From: Cordilura impudica
Taxonomy: Eukaryota > Arthropoda > Insecta > Diptera > Scathophagidae
NCBI GenBank assembly: GCA_963682025.1
Contig: OY821517.1
Span: 108,242,972 to 108,306,971 of the forward strand
Length of the DNA: 64,000 nt
Reading direction: 5' to 3'
Shown here piece after piece: positions 48,650 to 59,454 of the stretch. The translations under genes and the position numbers were made by a program. Below the pieces are notes generated by a model that saw only the letters and a program-made list of their open reading frames with translations, made no database searches and was not told where the DNA came from. How positions within the stretch are numbered: position 1 is the stretch's first letter; every line of letters begins with the position of its first letter.

Positions 48650-50654
48650 ATATTACTCTTGCCCTTGAAAAAATATGTTATTGTAAATTAACAGAAAATA
48701 TTATATGTTATTTTTACTTTGAAGATCATTTAGTTTTCGATGATGCTTTTTATGTCAATAAAAAGAAATATAAGAAACATGAAAATTTTTTGTTACAGGT
48801 GTTAATTTTCAAATAAAAATGTATCTTCAGGCCATAGAGCTGTTTTCATAAGAGATATTGATTGTTATGTTTGAGATTAATTAATGTTAGTAGAAAAATT
48901 TGAGGAATTTTAGCACAAAAAAATTATAAACGATTAATTTTATATTTTTCTACATAACTATCTATGTAATACAAAAAACGTCTCATAATTATTCATTCAA
49001 ATTAACTTTTGTAGAATAAAAGTATGAAGAGCTGGCCAAGTATATATGTTGAATTTTGTTTTATATAAAATGTTGTTTTAAAAAGAAGCTAAAATCGCTT
49101 AAACTAAAACGAAATGCGGCAATTAAACGCTCTTTAAAAAAGGCTCTAAATAGAAATAATACGCTTTTTTGGTCTTTAACAGGTGCTAAATATAGTGCAA
49201 GAAGCACCAGGTCGGCATCGGTCTACGAGCAGTTCTACAAATGCGAGAATCAAGACATCTGCCAAAAAGTATTTAATTGCAATTTCGTTAAAAGGATAAC
49301 AAAAGCCTGATCTTACTTAGGCTTTCCTTATGATCATTTCAGTATTGTTTATATCAAATAAACGGCAGCATTTTTATTGTTCATTTTCCCTGAATCCCAA
49401 GTTACGAATACTTTTATAGCACAGGATATATGCACATAAAAGTTATAACATTACTTTTCTTAAAGTTTATCATAAGTGCTAAATATGGCTATGAGTAGAC
49501 ATGTACATATAAACATGTATTACTAATGTGTAGTTGTCTTTGTTATTCCTTGTAGCATTGTTGTTATGTCTTTTGGGAATATTCTTGGTATGAAATGTTG
49601 TTTTAACATCATACGGAATTTTGTTTTATTTTCTGCAACCGTACATTTATCTATATAAATTTTATATTGAATTTGGAAAAGGATCTTCAATGTTTTCAGG
49701 CTCCTATAAATGGGTGTCTTAAAGTGATATCTAAAATGCTTAATGCTTATTAAAAGAAAATGAAAATACAGCTGTAAGAAATTAATTAGAATATAATATT
49801 GCTTTTCTATTTCATCTAAAACTATCATAGAATTATTTATTTTTAGCATGTCATAAATTTTTCATCAATATAAATTATGTAAGGCCCCATTTACCTTCCC
49901 TAACAAGAACTTTATTTTTTTTAAATTTTTAGCATTGTTTATACAAAGTATGTTGTACATTACTCTTTTTTTTATTTAAGAACAACATCATATGTTGCTC
50001 TAACACGAGCAAGATGTATAGATTTTATTTTGTTTTTTTTTTTGTTTTTATGAGAATGATGGTGGTTATAACGATGATGCTGCTAATGATGACTGATATC
50101 ATTCAGGCAGGAAGATAGGTTGGTTTTATACTTATTTATATATGTAAGTAAGTATGAACGTATATGCCCAGATACAAAAGACTTTAAGGTAAACTATCGT
50201 ACTTGAAGTGGTATGGAGTTCAAAATTCTAAAGCACAAATACAGACATGCCACTGCAGCGTTAAGCATACGATTTTGAGTTTGGTTTTTATTTATCTTGT
50301 TTGTTATTTTTCTAAAATATTTGCCAGCTGCTTACCATAAGTTATCATGAGATATAAATACTTTAGCAATATGTACAGACAGTGCTGTACACAATAATTC
50401 ATTATATAAATGTTCAAGTGTCTATGGAAATGCAACCCTTAACCATATTGGCAACAATTACAAAAATAAAAAAAAATAAAATAAAACCGGAAAAAGTCCT
50501 GCTTTTGATTTGTTAGCCGAAGAAATTTTGAAAAACCTTAAAATGAACAATATAATGAAAGTAAGCCGACATCTAAAATATGTTTATCTCAACTGGAGAG
50601 TTTCAGGGGTAATAATGATTCAAAAGCGAGGAAAAATTTAAAGCAAATGACATC
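48650..50654. other. No recognised gene; one unusual ORF at 49056-49310
   Basis: AT-rich. The ORF 49056-49310 (84 codons, very Lys/Arg-rich start, then GAKYSARSTRSASVYEQFYK and paired Cys residues) has less biased composition than its surroundings, but I recognise no family and see no expression signal. Confidence 0.3.
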
Positions 50655-51330
50655 TTACATACCACTATCATTGCTTTATGTTATGGGAAAGCAGTTTGAA
50701 AAATTACTTTAAGGAGGACCGATAAAAATCCAATACCCTCTCACTAATTTACATATCCAGAAAAGCACTCTACAACAGATGAAGTGGCTTTTATAATAGA
50801 TTAAGCATCGGAAAGCTTTGTGCCTCTATTTATTTATATGTGGCTCAAGAATTCGCTGAAGTGTATAGTCTGAAAACCAAATTACCAATATAATATATAA
50901 TTCGATTCGAACCACATATAGAAGATCGATTTTTAAGAAAATAGAAGCCGGTGTACTTCAAGGTAACATTCTGGCTCCTTCAGTGTGTTTATTGAAATCG
51001 TCCGTAGTAAATAGTAACAATAGTCATAGTAATAGTAAAATTGCCACTTTCACTGATGACACATGTATCTTGGCTATTGGTGATATCGAAGATGAATACT
51101 CGAATACACTTTAGAGATCCGTAGATAAAATTGTCGAGGGGAGGCTGAAACTAAACGAAACTAAGTCGATTTATGCAAAATTTTACCAACAAAACAATCA
51201 TATAGGAACTACCAGAAACGTCGAATATTATGTCCCTTATAGTAACAGAAAGTGCACGGTAATTCTTAACGTCCTTCAATGGGTTAAACATTAGGCAACG
51301 CAGATAAACGAGAACAACTAACGCGAAACT
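50655..51330 (+). pseudogene. Jockey/I-type reverse transcriptase relic
   Basis: Translating through stops: PLSLLYVMGKQFEKLL (the RPISLLPVxGKxFEKLL block), then IEAGVLQGNILAPSVC (AGVPQGSVLGP block), IATFTDDTCILAIGD (FADDTAILA catalytic block, with Phe-Thr in place of Phe-Ala), and LKLNETKS. The order and spacing are those of jockey-clade RTs, a third non-LTR lineage here. Nonfunctional. Confidence 0.6.
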
Positions 51331-53559
51331 GACGCGTCGAGTTCTTTTTACCTTTAATAACTGTTTTCTCGATAACTTGTCTTTGGATATGAGCCGCCAT
51401 TTCATAGATCAGGTCACATATATTATATATCTCGAGTGATTTTGTGCAATTATGATTTCGTAGCTAATATTTTTTTGGATTATTGTTCAAAATTTCGAAT
51501 AAATCTGTATTATTGATTTTGAATAATTTTAGAACTCCACCAACAAACCTCCGCAAGCAATGGATCTAATTTCGAAGGAGTTTTAGGAAAGAACCGTGTA
51601 CAGCGAGATGACATACAGACACGAGTGGACAAGATGCTGTATTATTTTGAAAAAATCAATGCATCCATGACGTTAAAATTACATTTCATGCATTTTCACA
51701 TTGATACCTTTTTGGCACAATTACCTCAGGAATCGGACGAACAATGAGAGAGGTTCCACCTACAACTTTGTTTGAGACACAAAAGATATATTACAGTTAT
51801 TTAGCAAAAAATTGCAAATGCGGAAAAATGGGGGAAATGGGCATTTTTGCGATTTCTAAGGCACTGGGTGCACTTTTTTCGGGCAAGTTTATTCCGCTTT
51901 TTTCTTCTTCTATTCAATATCTACTTTGTTTTAGACCCAAAAGAGATATTCCGTACGGTTACCGAGTTATAACCGTGTTAAAAATACAAAAGGTGATAAA
52001 AATCCACCTCGAACAAAAAAAAATCATTTGCAATTCTCAGAATTGAGTCTAAAATCAATGAGCTGAAAAATGTTATACTGTGTTAGCAAAAGCTGCCCTG
52101 TGTCTTTACACAATTTTTTTTTTCGATATAACTAAACAATCGGTGAGAAAAAGTTAGGCCAAAAAGTAGATGTATACAGTCTTTAAAGGCTCCCACTAAC
52201 ACAATGTGTTTGTTGATAAACGTTTCCATAACCTGTTACATAACCTGTCAATCTAAGCATTTTTGAGGCAACTTTGTTTCATTCGGACTGAAATATTTCA
52301 TCTAAGTTTTTTTTAACATCACACACATCTCTGGAAATTGAGAAAAGTCTGCTAGGACGTAGGTATGATTATCCAGTAAACAGAACTCATATTATCTTAT
52401 ATAATGTCGATGGAAATTTTTATCTCGATCTGTTGCCTCCTTATATATCTTCAAATTTCAATCTAGTATTTTCTCTATTGTTTTCTCACAAAAACACTGA
52501 AGAATCTTTTCTATAAGCATATCCTTTTCCTTGAAAACCGATTTTCTGTCCAAGACTCTTTTTTGTATCAATGGTTTTGTAAGTACTATTTGACCTTTAT
52601 TAAAAATTATAATTAAATCTTCATGTACTTTTTGTTCACAATCCATCTAGAAGCAAACTAATCATTTGATGGTTTTAGTATTTTGCTTAAATAATTCGAC
52701 TATATTTTTGTGGATTGCTTCATCAAATTTTAATTTCTCTATGCCAAAAATTATATAAGTAAAAATTTATAACTAAAGTCTTAAGGATGCTAGTCCTTAT
52801 ATAATTAGGTTCAAATTGTTTTTTTTTTTACTACAAACAAACTCCGGGGATGCTCCTTACAGATACTGAAGAATTGGTTATGGAGATAAGGAAAGAGAGT
52901 ATAGTATTTGTGCAAATTTTACTTCAATTCCATTAAAATGTAAATGTTAGGAAATACTGCACGATCAATAGAGTTGCACACTACACTCTAAAGCGCCTGC
53001 TTTCTACACGGTACAATAGCTTCAAAAGAGACTTTGTATCGCCTGTAGAGTGGAGTTGTATGCCATTTTCGGTTGGATGTAAGTGTTATATCGGTACTAA
53101 AGAGGAGATTAGGATGACTGAAGTAATGTTTGTAGCGGTAAAACAATGACGGTAAACGTCGATGGATAAAATTTTAACTTTATTGTTTACATTTAATGTA
53201 AATTTTTTTTATTGACATTTCTTCTTTTAGTTATTGAAAAAATAAAATTAACTTATTTTCTCAAAAATATATTTTTGGTATAAGTGGAATAAAATGCATA
53301 ACATTAAATTATTTTGTTTTCAATAGTTCCCATAAACAAGAAAAATATAGGAAATTTTTAAACCATATGGCAATATAAGAGAGAAAACGAGATTTGAAAA
53401 GTGAGAATAAGAGAATCTCCGGGTTTGACGCTCTACGATATCTTATGCCAGTTTTAATGAAAATCGGATTAGAGTCTGATTCTTTCGAAACTTGTTCCAA
53501 CGGATGTTGCATTCAATTTGCATGCCCAGAATATTAAAAAAATCAGATTCGTCAATACC
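51331..53559. other. No gene seen
   Basis: AT-rich, including 51741-52030 (CTACAACTTTGTTTGAGACA..) that reads like repetitive noncoding DNA of the unknown element in which the BEL copy is inserted. No coding region supported. Confidence 0.35.
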
Positions 53560-53744
53560 TATACCACTCATAGCTCATTGGTCATAATCGTGGAAAACCT
53601 GGCATTAATATGAAGGAAGCATTCAATGTGCATAAAACTTACACCCATATGGTTTTTGGGGTGGCTGATTTAAAATTTGAAGTCAGATTTTTGAAAAACA
53701 AAATGGCGGACCCAAAATGGCGGAAATTTTTTTTAAACTGCATG
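53560..53744 (-). repeat. Unknown element's noncoding repeat, left of the BEL insertion
   Basis: TGGCTGATTTAAAATTTGAA..GTCAGATTTTTGAAAAACAAAATGGCGGACCC is repeated, diverged, just beyond the BEL element at 62911-62985 (TCGCTGATTTCAAACTTGAA..GTCAGATTT..AAAACGGCGGACCC). The BEL copy sits between two units of a tandem repeat. Confidence 0.7.
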
Positions 53745-53749
53745 AATAT
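53745..53749 (+). repeat. Target-site duplication of the BEL element (AATAT)
   Basis: AATAT immediately before the 5' LTR; the same five bases follow the 3' LTR at 62878-62882. Confidence 0.95.
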
Positions 53750-54561
53750 TGTTAATTCCTTATGATTCGTTTAAGACAACGAATCTTCAATGGAATTAAA
53801 TGAATGTTTGGGTTTTGTTCAGTAACAATATTTTCCCACCGTTTGGTCAACAAATAATTCATACGTCAACACAATTAAACACGAGCAAAAATATTTATAC
53901 TAAATATTTTTGGTTTGTTTAATAATGTTGTTTTCCCACCGTTTAGTCAGGCAAGGAATTCATTCGTCAGCACAATTTGTGACACGAGCAAGAATATTTA
54001 TACTAAATATTTTTGATTGTGTTCAATGCGATTGTTTTCTCACCGTTTGGTCAAGCAATGCGTGAGAACTCATACGCCAGCATAATTGATATTTATACTA
54101 AATATTTTACTACACGTGCGATTCAAATTGCCAGCCAGACAGTATGAAATTCTTTGCTTGCATTGGCTAGCGGAATATATGCATTGACTGGCTATGGGAA
54201 AATATTTTGTTGCTGCATAAACAATTTTCGGTTTTAGTTTTAATTTTTATTTTTTGTTGTTTCTTTTTGTTTATGGAATTTTATTTTAATTGTTTTCCCT
54301 TTTGTTCATGTATTTTTAATTCATATATATAGAGCGTGAAAAATAATAAAAATTGTCATTCTACTGATAACTATAATTGAATGCGTTGATAATATTTATT
54401 CTCTTGGTGTACCACCCTGAGAAAAAATACTCTTATCGAAATACTTATCCTTGTGCAACACTTGGAAAAGTAAAAACACAATTTCACTATCTTGGTGTAC
54501 CACCAAGATAAATAATATTTTTTTTTAACTTGAGTGAGGCAAACGAGCCTACACTCTAACA
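53750..54561 (+). repeat. 5' LTR of the BEL element (812 bp)
   Basis: TG...CA termini. U3 has three imperfect repeats of about 100 bp (CCCACCGTTTGGTCA-type starts at 53835, 53935 and 54039), each closing with ATTTATACTAAATATTT, a near palindrome. A TATA-like TATATATAG (54323-54331) lies just before AATAAA (54345-54350), so promoter and polyadenylation signals may be in close sequence; the exact U3/R/U5 limits cannot be read. Confidence 0.95.
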
Positions 54562-54563
54562 TT

Positions 54564-54580
54564 TGGCGACCGTGACAGGA
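54564..54580 (+). promoter_or_regulatory. Primer binding site of the BEL element
   Basis: TGGCGACCGTGACAGGA two bases after the LTR is complementary to a tRNA 3' end (TGG pairs with CCA). This sequence is common in BEL/Pao elements; I believe the primer is tRNA-Arg but did not verify it. Confidence 0.85.
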
Positions 54581-54742
54581 CTTGCAATTTTAGCATAGTC
54601 CACCAGCGTTCAATTACCAGCTACCAGCGCCCAGCCGCAATCCCCCAGCCGCAATCACCAAGCTTTGAACCGATAGCTACCAGCTCAAGGCCACAATCAC
54701 CAATCTTTCAAACGAAAGCTACCGGCGACCACCACAAACATT

Positions 54743-57700
54743 ATGGAAAACGCAACGCAGCTCCTTGATGAGGCTGACAACAAGTTACGGAGTTTAAAGG
54801 ATGTAGATACGTCCGATGAATATTTCGCCTCCAACTACTATGATAAAATTCAGACCATGTCATCAAAATACATAACTCTCATGGAACGTGAGCTTGACAA
54901 CCAAGGCCAAGGATCAGACATCCAGCATATATCAAAACCCACAACCATGAAAAGAGATCCACCACAAGCTGGCGCAGCTGGTAGTCACAATGGACTCATC
55001 AGCCGGGCTATTGGAAAAATGGCAGCTTTAACTGGACAGTTAGAGGGTCTGCAACTGGAAGCGGAACAAGAAAAATCTTATTATGAGATTAAGAAGGCAG
55101 CAATTATCCAGCTATGGCAGCAATTAGAACAACTTAATGACGAAATACTGGATAAATACCCTGATCCAGACCTAGCTGGTTATGACTCAATGCAATATGT
55201 TCACCTCGAGAAGGAGGCTCAGTCAGCAATCATCCAGCTAACAAGTGCTAATAGACACCCCCATTCCTCAGCTCCGGAAACTATAGTGAGACAAACTTCA
55301 TTACCACTACCTACTATCGCTATTCCCAAATTTGATGGCGATTATATGAAGTGGACTTCCTTTTCTGACCTCTTTATCAGAATCGTTCATGAGCAACAGA
55401 TGTCTGATGCTCACAAGATGTGGTACTTAAAGACCAACATCAATGGCGAAGCAGCAAATCTCATTAACCATCTCACTCTCACCGAAGAAAATTACCAAGC
55501 GGCATGGCAATTGCTGCAAGATCGCTACAATAATAAAAGATTTATGGTGACGACGGCAATTCAAAGACTGCTCGATCAGCCATCTGGCGCCTGCACCTTA
55601 AATGCCATCAAGCGATTGCACGATACAACAAGGGAGTGCTTGGCAGCTCTCTCCAACATGGGTCTCCAGACTACGTCATGGGATCCACTTCTAATATACA
55701 TCTTAATTAAAAAGGTTGACAAAACAGTTCATACACAATATGAACAATCAATCCCAAATCCAAAGGAGTTACAAACAATCAACCATTTCCTAACATTCCT
55801 CGAGAACTACTTCCACACTCTTGAAGCAATGGGATATAAAGAGAGAACTTCGGTCAACAATACCAAAACTTGTTCACTTACAGCTCAAACTAATCAGAAT
55901 ATTCGTCAATGCATCAGCTGCAGAACAGAATTTCACCCACTATATCGCTGCAAGGAGTTTATATCGCTTAACCCAAAACACCGACTTAACATTGCTCAAA
56001 GGCAAAGGTTATGTGTAAATTGCTTCAACAGCAATCATTCTACCAAACAATGTACAACTTTAAGCCGCTGTCAAAAATGCGGGAAAAAGCACCACACGCT
56101 GGTTCATTTGGAACAAACCCCCAAAAATGCCACTACATCCACAGAACAAGGAAAATCTTCTAATAAATCAATTAATTCAACCAAAGTAGAACGCCAACCT
56201 TCAACATGGCCTAAAAATCAGTCCAAAGAACCAGCGACCTCTCTTGTTACCACACCAGCAGTTGAAGTCAGGAGCACAGCATTAAGTTCTGCAAGCCAAA
56301 AGCCCTATGTTTTACTCGGAACAGCCATAGTAAAGGTGAAGGCAAATGGGTTGGAAACCGAATGCAAGGCTATTCTTGACTCCGGATCGCAAGTCAACCT
56401 AATTACAGAAAGATTAGTTGCCCGGCTCGGACTCTCTGCAAAGAGTACATCTATCTCAATCAATGGAATTGGAAAAAACCAGACCAAAGTACAACATCGA
56501 GTCAACATTACTCTTCAATCCCGACTCAACAACTTTTCAGCACGTCTAGAGGCATTTGTGTTGCCACAAATAATTTCGCCTCAACCTGCTCAGCTTATTC
56601 ACATTGATAAGTGGTCTATTCCAAACAATATATCATTGGCAGACCCAACGTTCAACCGTCCAGATAAGGTGGACATTCTGTTGTGGGCCGAATATTATCA
56701 CCAACTACTAGCAATTGGACAAATTAAACTTGCTAGCGACCTTCCAGTATTGCAAAATACGACCTTCGGCTGGATAGTATCAGGAAAGGTATCTGGTCAA
56801 CATCTACCAGCAGCAATATGCGGGGTTCTGACTGAAGAAGATAGAATGAATATGGCAATTGAGCGGTTTTGGAAACTTGAGGAGATCGAAGGCCTACAAC
56901 CAAAATTGTCACCCGAAGATGCACAATGTGAAGCCTACTTTAATCAGCACTCCACACGCGACAAAGATGGAAGGTTCGTAGTACGACTTCCATTTTGCAT
57001 GGAGAAATCTGCTTTAGGAGACTCACATAGCATCGCCTTCAATCGATTTCTTTCATTAGAACGTCGCTTATCAAAAGACGCTTCCTTAAAGGAACAATAC
57101 ACCCAATTTATGGACGATTATGAAACATTAGGGCACATGACGAAAATCAACATAGACGAAGTGAAAGTGTCTAAATACTTTATACCTCACCATTGCGTGC
57201 TTCGACCCGAAAGCAGCACCACCAAACTTAGAGTCGTATTTGATGCCTCCTCGAAAACATCATCAGGAAAGTCATTGAACGATATTTTGCACATCGGACC
57301 ACCACTACAGAATGAACTGTTTACTACTTTGCTGCGATTTCGGCTTCCGCGTTTCGTGTTTACTACTGATATAGAAAAAATGTTCCGCCAAATAGCTATT
57401 CATCCAAAGGATAGGCAGCACCAGATAATCCTGTGGCGTAAAAATATCGCTGAACCTATCAGCTACTTCACATTAAACACCGTCACATATGGAACCAGAC
57501 CAGCACCATATCTAGCAATCAGATGTTTGAAGAAAATAAGTCAGAACAACAAGATGAATTATCCCTTAGCCGCCAGTTTTTTGGAGAACAATTTTTATGT
57601 TGATGACGGGTTAGCTGGAGCCGACAGCTTAAATACAGCTCTGGAAACCCAACGCCAACTGCAAGAAGTCATGGCGCAGCATGGATTTAATTTACGAAAG

Positions 57701-58909
57701 TGGTGCGCCAATCATGCTCAATTGCTTCGTAATATCCCAGAATGTGATCAAGAAGTCAGCCTCGACTTCTCCACAGAAGAAACTGATTACACAAAAACAC
57801 TAGGACTAGCCTGGTTACCCAAATGTGACCAACTCCAGATCAAGGTCAACATACAACCAATCAAGGCTGTAACCAAAAGAACGGTTACTTCAGATTTGGC
57901 ACGCATTTTCGACCCGCTTGGTCTTTTGTCCCCTGTGGTAGTCAGGGCAAAAATGTTTGTCCAGGAGTTGTGGACTTCGAATCTTTCCTGGGATGAAGCG
58001 GTGCCTTCAGAATTTGATTCTCGGTGGCGAAACTTTCGAAATAATCTCAATGACCTCAAAAACTTTCAAGTTCATCGACATATCTACAAAGGCCAGATTT
58101 CCAGCAAAACCCAACTGCATGTCTTTACTGATGCTTCAGAAAAGGCATATGGGGCGGCAATATATATCAGAACACTTCTACCCAATAACACAATAATTGT
58201 ATACTTGCTATGTGCAAAATCTCGCATAGCTCCTCTTAAGCAGCAAACGCTTCCAAGACTGGAATTATGTGCTGCACAGTTAGGAGCTAACTTGGCTGTA
58301 AAAGTTAAACACGACTTGGGAATGACTACAATACCAACATTCTACTGGACTGATTCAACCATAGTGTTAACATGGATAAACTCGAGGTCGTCCTCCTTTC
58401 ATACTTTCGTCGCAAATCGAATAGCTTCAATCCAAGAAAGTACGAAACCTGAGCAATGGCGACATGTAAGTTCCAAGGACAATCCAGCAGACATCGTATC
58501 CAGAGGATTGGACCCACAACAGTTAAAGCATACACCGCACTGGGTGTACGGCCCATTCTTCCTTCATGGCAACGAAAAACATTGGCCTTCAACGATTTGT
58601 CTCAGTCCTGACTCAACAATCATAGAAAAGAAACATAATTTACTGGTATCGGTCAGAAGTGAAAATCTATTCAACAATATGAATCACCGAAACTCATTGA
58701 AAACGCTTCAACGAATTGTTGGATATATTTTAAGATTTATTAAAAACGCCAAAACTAATAAGGAAGAGCGACAAAACCGACCTACTCTTACCCCTTTTGA
58801 GCTTCATGATGCTCTTATCATAATTATTCGAACTACACAGCTGTCGAATTTCAAGGAAGACATCCAACAATTGCAAAAGAAAGGGAACTTAAGGGATCGA
58901 GCCAGATAA
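54743..58909 (+). CDS. BEL/Pao Gag-protease-RT-RNase H polyprotein (1388 aa)
   Basis: Makes the particle and copies element RNA to DNA. Gag core (DUF1759-like) around residues 190-340 (IPKFDGDYMKWTSF). Cys/His fingers: C390-x2-C, CCHC at C424-C427-H432-C437, and CQKCGKKHHTLVH. Aspartic protease with DSG at D546 (DSGSQVNLI). RT: LRVVFDASSKT at about 830-840, FTTDIEKMFRQIAIHP, catalytic YVDD at 952-955. RNase H: FTDASEKAYGAA with D1130, LPRLELCAA, YWTDST with D1204. The start is the first ATG after the 181 bp leader. The frame ends early at TAA 58907-58909 with NLRDRAR; the family-like continuation is in the -1 frame (next entry), so the integrase is cut off. No canonical slippery heptamer is visible at the junction; a base loss in the CAAAAGAAAGGG run is more likely. 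Confidence 0.95.
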   Translation: MENATQLLDEADNKLRSLKDVDTSDEYFASNYYDKIQTMSSKYITLMERELDNQGQGSDIQHISKPTTMKRDPPQAGAAGSHNGLISRAIGKMAALTGQLEGLQLEAEQEKSYYEIKKAAIIQLWQQLEQLNDEILDKYPDPDLAGYDSMQYVHLEKEAQSAIIQLTSANRHPHSSAPETIVRQTSLPLPTIAIPKFDGDYMKWTSFSDLFIRIVHEQQMSDAHKMWYLKTNINGEAANLINHLTLTEENYQAAWQLLQDRYNNKRFMVTTAIQRLLDQPSGACTLNAIKRLHDTTRECLAALSNMGLQTTSWDPLLIYILIKKVDKTVHTQYEQSIPNPKELQTINHFLTFLENYFHTLEAMGYKERTSVNNTKTCSLTAQTNQNIRQCISCRTEFHPLYRCKEFISLNPKHRLNIAQRQRLCVNCFNSNHSTKQCTTLSRCQKCGKKHHTLVHLEQTPKNATTSTEQGKSSNKSINSTKVERQPSTWPKNQSKEPATSLVTTPAVEVRSTALSSASQKPYVLLGTAIVKVKANGLETECKAILDSGSQVNLITERLVARLGLSAKSTSISINGIGKNQTKVQHRVNITLQSRLNNFSARLEAFVLPQIISPQPAQLIHIDKWSIPNNISLADPTFNRPDKVDILLWAEYYHQLLAIGQIKLASDLPVLQNTTFGWIVSGKVSGQHLPAAICGVLTEEDRMNMAIERFWKLEEIEGLQPKLSPEDAQCEAYFNQHSTRDKDGRFVVRLPFCMEKSALGDSHSIAFNRFLSLERRLSKDASLKEQYTQFMDDYETLGHMTKINIDEVKVSKYFIPHHCVLRPESSTTKLRVVFDASSKTSSGKSLNDILHIGPPLQNELFTTLLRFRLPRFVFTTDIEKMFRQIAIHPKDRQHQIILWRKNIAEPISYFTLNTVTYGTRPAPYLAIRCLKKISQNNKMNYPLAASFLENNFYVDDGLAGADSLNTALETQRQLQEVMAQHGFNLRKWCANHAQLLRNIPECDQEVSLDFSTEETDYTKTLGLAWLPKCDQLQIKVNIQPIKAVTKRTVTSDLARIFDPLGLLSPVVVRAKMFVQELWTSNLSWDEAVPSEFDSRWRNFRNNLNDLKNFQVHRHIYKGQISSKTQLHVFTDASEKAYGAAIYIRTLLPNNTIIVYLLCAKSRIAPLKQQTLPRLELCAAQLGANLAVKVKHDLGMTTIPTFYWTDSTIVLTWINSRSSSFHTFVANRIASIQESTKPEQWRHVSSKDNPADIVSRGLDPQQLKHTPHWVYGPFFLHGNEKHWPSTICLSPDSTIIEKKHNLLVSVRSENLFNNMNHRNSLKTLQRIVGYILRFIKNAKTNKEERQNRPTLTPFELHDALIIIIRTTQLSNFKEDIQQLQKKGNLRDRAR

Positions 58910-59454
58910 AAGGTCTAACACCATTCTTAGATGAAAATAACATTCTAAGAGTCGGAGGTAGATTAGAAGAATCGGCATTGAGCCTTGACGCAAAACATCC
59001 CATGCTTTTGCCATTTAACGACACGATAACTAGATTAATTTTCGAGGCAGTCCATAAGGAAAATAAACATTGCGGTCCTGGCGTACTTCTTGCAAACGTA
59101 AGGCAACGATTCTGGCCAATCAAAGGCAAACACATGGCAAGAGAAACTGTCCATAAATGTATACAGTGCTCAAGATCAAAACCAAAACTTTTGCAGCAGA
59201 TTATGGGAAATTTGCCTGAAATGAGAGTGACTCCCGCAAGGCCTTTTATCAACGCAGGAGTTGACTATTGCGGCCCAATATGGGTGCACTTCAAGACTAG
59301 GGGAAAACGACCTCAAAAGGCGTATATTGCCGTTTTCTACTGCTTCTCCACCAAAGCCGTTCATCTAGAACTGGTCACCGACCTCACAACTGATGCTTTC
59401 ATTGGTGCACTAATTTATAAGTCGCAGAGGTCACTGTCAGAATCTTTATTCTGA
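58882..59454 (+). pseudogene. BEL integrase, N-terminal zinc-binding domain and start of core
   Basis: Continues the polyprotein in the -1 frame: LTPFLDENNILRVGGRL, KHPMLLPFND, then the integrase H2C2 zinc region (HKENKHCGPG.. and HKCIQCSRSK) and the start of the catalytic core with VDYCGPI (first acidic residue) and FYCFSTKAVHLELVTDLTTD. First in-frame ATG is 58978, but the frame is open from at least 58861 and would not be started separately. It ends at TGA 59452-59454 after leaving the family pattern at GAL; the core resumes in another frame at 59414, about five bases short of the spacing expected between the two blocks. Confidence 0.9.

Noticed and set aside
57787..58059. Minus-strand and alternate-frame ORFs inside the BEL pol and env
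   Set aside because: Shadows of the real plus-strand polyprotein.
58862..58909. Programmed -1 frameshift between RT and integrase of the BEL element
   Set aside because: The shift direction fits, but no X-XXY-YYZ heptamer lies at the junction and BEL elements normally use one continuous frame; a second break downstream makes decay more likely.
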